Translations under genes and position numbers: made by a program
The notes under the pieces: generated by a model
The model's database searches: none
Seen by the model: only the letters and a program-made list of their open reading frames with translations
What the model was told of the DNA's origin: nothing
Source: Actinomyces ruminis
Lineage (GTDB): Bacteria; Actinomycetota; Actinomycetes; Actinomycetales; Actinomycetaceae
Direction of reading: 5' to 3'
DNA: 50,225 bases
Assembly: GCF_002154335.2 (NCBI RefSeq)
Contig: NZ_MTPX02000007.1
Span: 1-50,225, forward strand
Part shown: one piece after another, positions 43,503-50,225 of the stretch
Layout of the letters: every line of letters begins with the position of its first letter
Numbering within the stretch: the stretch's first letter is position 1

Positions 43503-45992
43503 TCATTCCTGAGCAATCGCGGTCACGGGGACTATGGACGCGGCACGGCTGCTGGGGCGCAGGGCGGCGAGCACACCGACCACCGCCGCTGCGAGCAGGA
43601 TCGCCACCAGCCATAGCCAGGGCACCCGCAGTACGAGTTCCGAGCCGCTGTCGGCTCCCATTACTGCGGCTACACTGGCCAGCCCAAGGACCGCACCGAG
43701 AACGACTCCGATCACACCGCCCAGCAGCGAGGTCAGGACCGACTCGGTGATGAAGAGCCCTCCTACCTGACGCCGTTGTACGCCCATAGCACGCAGTACC
43801 CCGATCTCCCGGACTCGTTCCAGCACGCACACATCCGTGGTGTTGGCCATTCCGGAAAGAGCGATCAACAGTGTGAAGGCCAGTACTACGGAGATAACCG
43901 CCATAATCCAGTTGAGGTACTCCGTGAATGTGGTGCGGCCTGCTGCCGTGGTCGTAATGGAGTAACCCTCCCCTTGCAGGAGTTGACGCACCTCCGAACC
44001 TACCGCAGTGTCACTACCATCACCGATGACGCGCACCCACAGAGATGAACCCACGGGATTGTCTCTGACCAGATTCTTTGCGACCGCAGCCGTAATAACC
44101 GGCCCGAAGCCGCCTTCCTCCACGTGTACGGTCAGTTCGGCACTGCCCGCAGGTCCTGTGAGCGTCACAGGCGTTCCCTCGGGCAGGTCATAGATTTCTC
44201 CGACAATCAACGTATTGTCGTCAAGACCCTCCAGTCCGTTGTGGGAGCGTACGACCGGAGCGACCTCAGCCACATCCACTGCGGACACAGTGATCGTATT
44301 GTCCGCCGTCATATCCGAAGAAATACTCACATCGAACGTCGGCACCAGGACCGTCCGATCAACGTCGTCCACGTTCTCTACCCGGGCGGTCAGCGTGGAC
44401 GTATCAGCATCGGCGGGAATACCGCTGACCTGGATGTCTATGGGACTGCCGCTATTAATGTATCCATCCATTGAAGCGCGCGCACTGGTGATGCCGGTGA
44501 TCAGGGTGGAGGCGACGGCCACGGAAACCAGCAGTGAGGCGGTGGTTGCCGCCGCGCGCCCCGGATTGCGGGCCAGATTGCGGGTGGCGAGTTGCAACAC
44601 CGGCCGACGCGCACCGCCTGCGAGTCGCTCCGCGGCGCGGGAGGCACCGATAACTAGCAGCGGCAGTCCTACTAACACACCCAGTACCAGAAGCACTGCG
44701 CCAGCCGCCGTGTACTCGATAACTCGCGCCTGAATGCTCAATCCGGTTATAACCAAACCGATTACGACTACCACCAGCCCCATGATGGCGCTGATCACGC
44801 GCCGACGGCTTAGCGAGCGCTCATTGGCCACCTGCCCGGTCAGGGCCACCAGGGGCGAGACGCGGGTGGCGCGACGGGCCGGACGCAGCACCGCCACCAG
44901 TGTCACCGCGGTTCCGAGGAGTACACCCAATAGGAGTGAACGCCAGGACACCGTGAAATACTCCCGTTCCAGACCTTCGATCAGGCCTGCACGTGATACC
45001 AACGCTGCCAATCCCACGCCGAGTCCGGCGCCCAGAACCGAGCCCACCAACCCGGTGATAAGCCCGGTGCGCAGCACCGCTCCGAGCACCTGGCGGCGGG
45101 TCGCACCGATGCAGCGCAGCAGACCGGTCTGGCGCGCCTGCCGGGCCACCATCGTACTGAACGTCGTCGCGATCACGATTCCCGCAACCACGGCGCACAC
45201 CGGCCCCAGTAGCTGGAACAGTGTCATCGTCACCGAATTCACCGAACTTTGTCCGGAAGTCCGCATGACCACAATATCGGAGGCGTCGTAAACACCCGCA
45301 CCCGGTTGAGAGGCCTGCACAACCTGCTGGACCGAATTCATGAGCGTAGCGGTATTTGCACCCGCAGAGCCCGTCACATATAGAACAACAGGAGTCTCCG
45401 GAACACCGAGCACCGCACGTTCTTCCGCTGTCGCAAAGACATAAGCCGCGTCTGTCCCCTGCCGAGTGATCTCGGCACCAGGCTGGATTATGCCCACAAC
45501 CGTCGCAGTTGAACTCGCTTCGGCGTCAGAATCCGGTTGGAAGGAAACGGTGCTCCCAACTTCAAGATCCTGGGTCTGCGCAGCAGCCGGGGAGAGGGCT
45601 ACCTCTCCTTCCTTCTCCGGCAGGTGCCCCGCCGTCAAACGTGTGCCACCGCGTATCTCCGGCACCTCCAGCACGAACGAATGCGAGTCGTACGCAGAAC
45701 CGGCTGGATGCACAATCCACGTCGAGCCCTCGATATAGGGACGCACACTGGCCACGCCGTCGGCGGCAGCGACGTCCCGGACCGCCTGCTCGGGCAGGGT
45801 TCCGCCCGTGGCGTCATCGTGACTGTCGGCGATGACGACCACATCGGCGTCGCCGACCGAGGCGCGAGCTGCCGCCGTCATCTGCGCGGTCGAGGAATCG
45901 GAGATGATGAGGCTTACAACGATGAGCGCCGCGCTCATGGCGACCGCCACCAGGGCGGCCACGGTGCGGCGCAGGTCAAGCATGGCGGGCAT
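43503..45992 (-). CDS. MacB/FtsX-type ABC permease, probable bacteriocin immunity
   Basis: An 829-residue permease. An N-terminal helix (LVAVAMSAALIVVSLIISDS) leads to a large extracellular domain (about 30-260). Two FtsX domains follow (around LLRCIGATRRQVLGAVLRTG and VLERVREIGVLRAMGVQRRQ), each with three or four helices, and a second extracellular domain lies between them. The ATG at 45992 overlaps the ATPase stop (TGATG). It precedes the bacteriocin gene by 151 bp on the same strand. ATPase/FtsX pairs frequently protect producers from cell-wall-targeting peptides, so immunity is the best guess. It is strongly similar to the permease at 48848-50225. Confidence 0.88.
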   Translation of the reverse strand: MPAMLDLRRTVAALVAVAMSAALIVVSLIISDSSTAQMTAAARASVGDADVVVIADSHDDATGGTLPEQAVRDVAAADGVASVRPYIEGSTWIVHPAGSAYDSHSFVLEVPEIRGGTRLTAGHLPEKEGEVALSPAAAQTQDLEVGSTVSFQPDSDAEASSTATVVGIIQPGAEITRQGTDAAYVFATAEERAVLGVPETPVVLYVTGSAGANTATLMNSVQQVVQASQPGAGVYDASDIVVMRTSGQSSVNSVTMTLFQLLGPVCAVVAGIVIATTFSTMVARQARQTGLLRCIGATRRQVLGAVLRTGLITGLVGSVLGAGLGVGLAALVSRAGLIEGLEREYFTVSWRSLLLGVLLGTAVTLVAVLRPARRATRVSPLVALTGQVANERSLSRRRVISAIMGLVVVVIGLVITGLSIQARVIEYTAAGAVLLVLGVLVGLPLLVIGASRAAERLAGGARRPVLQLATRNLARNPGRAAATTASLLVSVAVASTLITGITSARASMDGYINSGSPIDIQVSGIPADADTSTLTARVENVDDVDRTVLVPTFDVSISSDMTADNTITVSAVDVAEVAPVVRSHNGLEGLDDNTLIVGEIYDLPEGTPVTLTGPAGSAELTVHVEEGGFGPVITAAVAKNLVRDNPVGSSLWVRVIGDGSDTAVGSEVRQLLQGEGYSITTTAAGRTTFTEYLNWIMAVISVVLAFTLLIALSGMANTTDVCVLERVREIGVLRAMGVQRRQVGGLFITESVLTSLLGGVIGVVLGAVLGLASVAAVMGADSGSELVLRVPWLWLVAILLAAAVVGVLAALRPSSRAASIVPVTAIAQE

Positions 45993-46779
45993 CAGCGCAC
46001 CCCCTGCACGGCGGCCGCCGGGGCGGCGTGCTGGCCGGTGGGCCGGGAGAGCACGTCGTCGCCGACGATCCGCCCGTCCCGCAGCCGAACGATCCGGTTG
46101 GTGGCCCCGGCCGCGTTCTGATCATGGGTGACCATGACCACCGTCTGCCCCAGGGCCTCGCACATGCGGGCCAGCGTCTCCAGCAGGGATGCGGCCGACG
46201 CGGTGTCCAGGGCCCCGGTGGGCTCGTCGGCGAAGATCACCTCCGGCCGTCCCACGAGGCGCGGGCCACCGCCACACGCTGCTGCTGGCCGCCGGACAGC
46301 TCGCTGGGCCGGTGCTCCAGCCGGTCCCCGATCCCCAGGGAGTCGATGACGGCGTCGTACCAGTCCCGCTCCGGCTTGCGGTGGGCCAGCCGCAGCGGCA
46401 GCAGGATGTTCTCCTCCGCGGTCAGCTGCGGCAGCAGGTTGAAGGCCTGGAAGACGAAGCCGAGCTGGTCGCGGCGCACCGCCGTCAGCTGGCGGTCATT
46501 CATCCGAGCCAGGTCCTTCCCGGCGATGAACACGCTGCCGGAGTTCGGGGTGTCCAATCCGGCCAGGCAGTGCAGCAGCGTGGACTTACCCGATCCGGAG
46601 GGCCCCATGACGGCCACGAACTGGCCGCGGCTGACGGCCAGGGAGACGTGGTCCAGGGCGGTGACCTGCGCGCCGCCGGTGCCGTAGATCTTGGTGAGCA
46701 TGCGGGCCTCGACCACTTTCGGGGCGGCGGGGTCGGCGCCGGACAGGCCCAGGTAGGTGGATTCGGTGGGGGCGGACAT
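45992..46779 (-). CDS. MacB-type ABC transporter ATP-binding protein (frameshifted)
   Basis: About 262 residues when repaired. From the ATG at 46779 (GGAGGAAC upstream) it reads Walker A VMGPSGSGKST, Q-loop FVFQAFNLLP and signature ELSGGQQQRVAVARA. The frame then breaks near 46258; the next frame starts GRPEVIFADEPTGALD (Walker B) and has VVMVTHD. Adding one C (GCGCCTCGTG to GCGCCCTCGTG) gives a continuous family sequence. It powers the FtsX permease encoded next. Confidence 0.9.
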
Positions 46780-47027
46780 CGGGGTTCCTCCGTAACGGCT
46801 TGCTTTGGCTGACGGGATCAACGCTAGAAGCCGGAGAATCCGTTGGAAATACGCTGAAAGTCGGAACTACCGGCCGGCCGCGGACAAAAGTCTCAGCGCC
46901 GTCTACTACCTTCGCACCACCCCGCCCTCAACCTCCAGGACGAGACCGCAGTCACACCGCTCGGGGTAGTCCCTGACGCTCCCGCTCCCCGTTCCGCCCG
47001 GTACGAGCCGCGGTCCACATCGGAACC
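46780..47027 (-). other. Gap between AbiEii gene and ATPase gene
   Basis: 248 bp with no convincing gene; frames here lack translation signals. It presumably holds the promoter for the ATPase/FtsX operon. Confidence 0.4.
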
Positions 47028-47954
47028 TCAGTCTCGCCATTGGGCGGAGGTATGGTCCCAGCGTCCCTGACGACGTGAACCGTTGAGGACCTCATCCAGA
47101 CACGCAGCGGCCACCTTGAGCGAGGCGTCGAGCGAATAAAGCGCTGCCGGAAACTCGGCGAACTCGCGCGCCTGAATGGAGTAGGCACGCTCCCACCCCG
47201 GGGAAGGCGAGACGAGCGCGGTTGGCCTCGGGATTCGCCGGCGACTGGACTCGTGATCCACCACTTCGCTCAGTCTCGCGGCGTCGAAGTCGAGGTTGAC
47301 AATGATGCGAACGATGTCTGCCAAATCGCGGTAGCGCGTGGAAGCCGTGCGTGTCTCTCCGTGCAGTTCGTATATCGCACAGATCTTGTCCGCAAGATGG
47401 TTCTCAACAGGCACTGTGGGCACAGGCGGTAGATCCGCGATCGTCTCATGCTGGATGATCGGTGCTGGGGTAAGCCGGTCAACAGGACCGTTGATGTGGC
47501 GCCGGGTGGTTATGTCTATGCTGAAACGGCTGAACTCGGAGGCCCCGAGCAGGACCCGGACGTCGGCCTTTGCCGTCAGAGCGCCGTAGTCGTAGGCGTC
47601 GGGCGCGCTGTGCGGCGACACGTTGAGGAGTTCAAAACGGAACGGATCAGAATCAATGGGGCGGCTCAGGGCCGACTTGAGTTCTTCTCTCAGCTCTTTT
47701 ACGTCAGTCCAGCCATGTGCGCGGGCAAGGTCGACGTCGCGGGTGAAGCGGCCACCCCGAGTGCGTATGAGCAGCGCGTTACCGCCCAAAAGCAGCCACG
47801 CATCCGTCTCATCGGCGAACAGGCGCTTAGTCAGCAGCGCGAAGACGTACTGCTGACGAATATCGTCGGCAGTGACTCCGCGGCGTCTGGCTTCAAGCCT
47901 GATGCGCGAGTTCAACGACTGCCGCAGACGCGAAGCGGCGAGCCGGTCAATCAT
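47028..47954 (-). CDS. abiEii: AbiEii-family toxin (nucleotidyltransferase)
   Basis: A 308-residue protein of the AbiEii/AbiGii family. The nucleotidyltransferase core is LLLGGNALLIRTRGGRFTRD followed by VDL (GG...R.T.DVDL). The later VENHLADKICAIYELHGETR with STRYRDLADIV is the conserved C-terminal Lys/Asp motif of the family. AbiEii toxins are NTP transferases that reversibly stop growth and can abort phage infection. The ATG at 47954 directly abuts the antitoxin stop (TAG|ATG). Function inferred from family and pairing. Confidence 0.92.
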   Translation of the reverse strand: MIDRLAASRLRQSLNSRIRLEARRRGVTADDIRQQYVFALLTKRLFADETDAWLLLGGNALLIRTRGGRFTRDVDLARAHGWTDVKELREELKSALSRPIDSDPFRFELLNVSPHSAPDAYDYGALTAKADVRVLLGASEFSRFSIDITTRRHINGPVDRLTPAPIIQHETIADLPPVPTVPVENHLADKICAIYELHGETRTASTRYRDLADIVRIIVNLDFDAARLSEVVDHESSRRRIPRPTALVSPSPGWERAYSIQAREFAEFPAALYSLDASLKVAAACLDEVLNGSRRQGRWDHTSAQWRD

Positions 47955-48707
47955 CTACGCCCCCATCCCGTGAACAGCCGCAGTCAGACGCCGAGTCGTT
48001 GCCTCATCCAGCCCCATCTGCGGGATCAGCGTTGCAGGCGCGTACCGGATAGTTTGGAGGGCTGCAGACGGCGGGCCGGCGATCGTCAGGAGTGCGGCGA
48101 CGAGATCGGCTCCGGTTTTGTGCCCGTACGCGGATGTGTAGGGCTCAAGCGCTACGGCGATCTCCTCGAGGTCGGCCTGCGAAGTGCCGGCAGCGTCTCT
48201 CACGGTTGCCGCAAGATGCTCCACGTCGGTGTGATCAGCGGCCAGGTCGGCAATGGTTCGCGGGACGGTGGTGACCGAAATGCCGTCGACGACGGTTACA
48301 TCGCTGTCAGTGAGTGGGGCCTGTCGGTAGCGGATATCAGGCTGGCGAGTCTGTTTCCTGGTTGGAGCCGTCAAGGAATGACGACTCGGAATAAGTTCGC
48401 CGATACCGTGCAGCGCCGCTGCGGACGTGTGAGAAACGGCGGGGCTGTCCGGGTCATCGACGCGCTCGTCTGCGAACCGCCCCGGGTCCGTACTTAGCCA
48501 TGCGCCGCGAACATCCTGGTGCAGATCACTTTCAGAGCCGGGCAGTGCGTACACGCCGTGGCGAATACGGACCAGCCCGTCGGAGGCAGTCAGGCGGGTG
48601 AGTGTGGTTCGGTCGATGCCGAGCCGTGAGGCCTGAGCCGTGGTGATCAGGCCTCGCTGCGAACCAGTGGCGGAAGATAACGTGCGGAGTGCGTCTGCGG
48701 TTCTCAT
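47955..48707 (-). CDS. abiEi: AbiEi-family antitoxin
   Basis: A 250-residue antitoxin. The N-terminal winged helix reads LITTAQASRLGIDRTTLTRL then GLVRIRHGVYALPG, followed by the AbiEi core (AVSHTSAAALHGIGELIPSR and ISVTTVPRTIADLAADH). The ATG at 48707 was chosen over 48737 because AAGAGG stands 5 nt before it and because the upstream ATG lies in the centre of a long palindrome. AbiEi neutralises AbiEii without direct contact (type IV) and represses its own promoter. Confidence 0.92.
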   Translation of the reverse strand: MRTADALRTLSSATGSQRGLITTAQASRLGIDRTTLTRLTASDGLVRIRHGVYALPGSESDLHQDVRGAWLSTDPGRFADERVDDPDSPAVSHTSAAALHGIGELIPSRHSLTAPTRKQTRQPDIRYRQAPLTDSDVTVVDGISVTTVPRTIADLAADHTDVEHLAATVRDAAGTSQADLEEIAVALEPYTSAYGHKTGADLVAALLTIAGPPSAALQTIRYAPATLIPQMGLDEATTRRLTAAVHGMGA

Positions 48708-48714
48708 ACGACCT

Positions 48715-48757
48715 CTTGCTGCATTTGCTACATCCATAATGTAGCAAACGCAGCAGG
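48715..48757. promoter_or_regulatory. AbiEi autoregulatory operator candidate
   Basis: Two 19-nt arms (48715-48733 and 48739-48757) are reverse complements at 17 of 19 positions around a 5-nt centre, with core TTTGCTACAT/ATGTAGCAAA. It lies 7 bp upstream of the chosen abiEi start. AbiEi proteins are known to bind inverted repeats at their own promoter. Confidence 0.75.
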
Positions 48758-48847
48758 AGGGTGCATGCCAGCACAGTAGCTAAGCGAAGTGCTCCTGTCT
48801 CCGACTTGCCTCGCTCGGAGCGGCCGCCCCGAACCCCGGGCCGCTCC

Positions 48848-50225
48848 CTACTCCTGGGCCAGCGCGCTCACAGGGCGACGGCAGCGGCGCGGCCGGCGGG
48901 GCGCAGCGCCGCCAGCACACCGATGGCCGCGGCGGCCAGCAGAATCCCGGCGAGTCCCAGCCAGGGCACCTGCAGCACTAGGCTGTCCGCGGCGTCGAGC
49001 CCGAACACGGCAACCACGGCCGCCATGCCGAACACCGTCCCCATGACCGCCCCGAGCAACCCGCCCAGCAGGGAGGTGAGCACCGCTCGGTGATGAACAG
49101 GCGCCGCACCTGGCCGCGCTGCACCCCGGTGGCGCGCAGCACCCCGATCTCCCGGAAGCGCTCCAGCACACTCACATCGGTGGTGTTGGCCAGCCCGGAC
49201 AGGGTGATCAGCAGGGTGAAGGCCAACACCGCCACAATGATGGTGACAATGCGGCTCACCTGGTTGTTGAAGCTCGCGCGCTCGGTGGCGGAGGTGCTGA
49301 CCACCAGGTCGGGCCGCTGAAGCACGTCGCGCACCGAGTCGACCACGCTCGTGTCGGTGCCGTCCCCGGCGGTACGCACCCACAGAGACAGTGCCGTCGG
49401 TTCCTGTCCTGTCAGCTCCTCGGCGACTGCCGGGGTCACTACCGGCCCAAGACCAGCCTCGGCCACGTGCACGGTCAACTCCGCGCTTCCACGAGAGCCG
49501 GTGAGGGTGACGGCCGCGCCCTCGGCCAGACCGTAGTCGTTGGCCAGGACGAGGGTATCGTCGTCCAGCCCCTCCAGGCCCTTGTCGGAGCGCAGAACCG
49601 GGGCGACCTCGGCCGGGTCCACCGCGGACACGGTGATCTCGTCGATCTCGTAGTCGCTTGGGGTGATGCCCACGTCCAGCACAGGGACCACCACCGCCTG
49701 TTCCACACCGTCGGCGGTCTTTGCGCGGGCGGCCAGCGCCGCGGCGTCGTCGGCGGCGGCGATCCCGTCCACGCGGATGTCGACCGGCGCGCTGGCGCCC
49801 ATGATGGCGTTCATGGAGGCGTTGGTGGTGGCAATACCGGACAGGAGGGTGGCGCCGACCGTGACCGTGACCAGCAGGGAGGCGGTCGTGGCGGCGGCTC
49901 GCCCCGGATTTCGCGCCAGGTTGCGGGCGGCCAGGTGCAGCACGGGCCGGCGGGCACCACCACCGAGCCATTCCACCAGCCGGGCCCCGCCGACGACGAG
50001 CAGCGGCAGCCCCGCCAGAACGCCCAGCACCATCAGCACCGCACCCACGGCCGTGTAGATGACTACCTGCGCCCACATGCCCAGCCAGGTGATGCCCAGG
50101 CCGATCAGGGCAACTACCACCCCGGCAGCGGCGGTCCGCATCCGGCGACGGCTGAGCGAGCGCTCATCGGCCACCTGCCCCGTCAGGCCACCAGGGGCGA
50201 GACCCGGGTGGCCTGACGGGCGGGG
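48848..50225 (-). CDS. Second MacB/FtsX-type ABC permease (partial, frameshifted)
   Basis: C-terminal part of a permease running off the right edge. It is closely similar to the permease at 43503-45992: both have LARNPGRAAATTASLLV, GLEGLDD-TL, ANTTDV-VLER-REIGVLR and LVL-VPWL. As sequenced there are three frame breaks, near 50186, 49086 and 48874. Each is repaired by one added C or G (for example GTGGCCTGACGG to GTGGCCCTGACGG, restoring SPLVALTGQVADERS), ending ALAQE at 48848. It is a tandem-type paralogue separated from the first by the AbiE pair. Substrate unknown. Confidence 0.85.

Noticed and set aside
32990..46779. Lanthipeptide, thiopeptide or lasso peptide cluster
   Set aside because: No LanB/LanC/LanM, YcaO, radical SAM or asparagine-synthetase-like protein is present; the six-cysteine core fits a disulfide-linked defensin instead.

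Overview
The window is about 70% G+C and has a high-G+C Gram-positive gene set: a SigR/RsrA pair, the tiny ribosomal protein bL37, a monomeric isocitrate dehydrogenase, DtxR-type metal boxes and several starts with almost no leader. Together with a defensin-like bacteriocin closely resembling actifensin of Actinomyces ruminicola, this points to the Actinomycetaceae, most likely Actinomyces. The assignment is inference from gene content.

Layout. 1-9152: rho (partial), thrB and hom, a small membrane protein, a Phd/VapC toxin-antitoxin pair, argS-lysA, an NRAMP metal transporter with a DtxR/MntR-like operator, and tRNA-Arg(CCG). 9153-9917: an intergenic stretch with a symmetric array of GTTTGGACC/GGTCCAAAC units. 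9918-16815: type-B carboxylesterase, glycerophosphodiester phosphodiesterase, M23 peptidase, two CorC-like membrane proteins and an SGNH hydrolase. 16844-19162: bL37, rsrA-sigR with a SigR-type promoter, a DoxX protein and a second symmetric array. 19163-24033: icd, aroA, rsgA. 24089-27280: MFS protein, GNAT acetyltransferase and a cysteine-rich winged-helix regulator. 27290-31453: a siderophore ABC system in two divergent arms around one iron box. 31589-32847: a zinc alcohol dehydrogenase and an acetyltransferase remnant.

32990-46779 is the accessory centrepiece. It carries a six-cysteine, CS-alpha-beta defensin-like bacteriocin precursor (43145-43351) and a compact minus-strand operon. The operon encodes a 386-aa protein of unknown function, a small PqqD-like protein, a MauE/thioredoxin-like membrane oxidoreductase, an ABC exporter, a prolyl-oligopeptidase-like peptidase, a 126-aa unknown and a secreted subtilisin. 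A divergent histidine kinase/response regulator pair and a small secreted two-cysteine protein lie at one end, and a MacB-type ATPase/permease pair at the other. A coherent reading is: the two-component system controls expression; the oxidoreductase assists disulfide formation; the exporter and peptidases secrete and mature the peptide; the ATPase/FtsX pair gives immunity. These roles are inferred. 47028-48707 is an AbiEi/AbiEii pair lying between the first FtsX gene set and a paralogous FtsX gene that runs off the window end.

Caveat: about twenty otherwise intact genes, including icd and aroA, are broken by a frameshift. In most of them adding one base, usually lengthening a G or C run, restores the family sequence. 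This looks like draft-sequence error rather than gene decay, so those genes are annotated as single CDSs with the break described.
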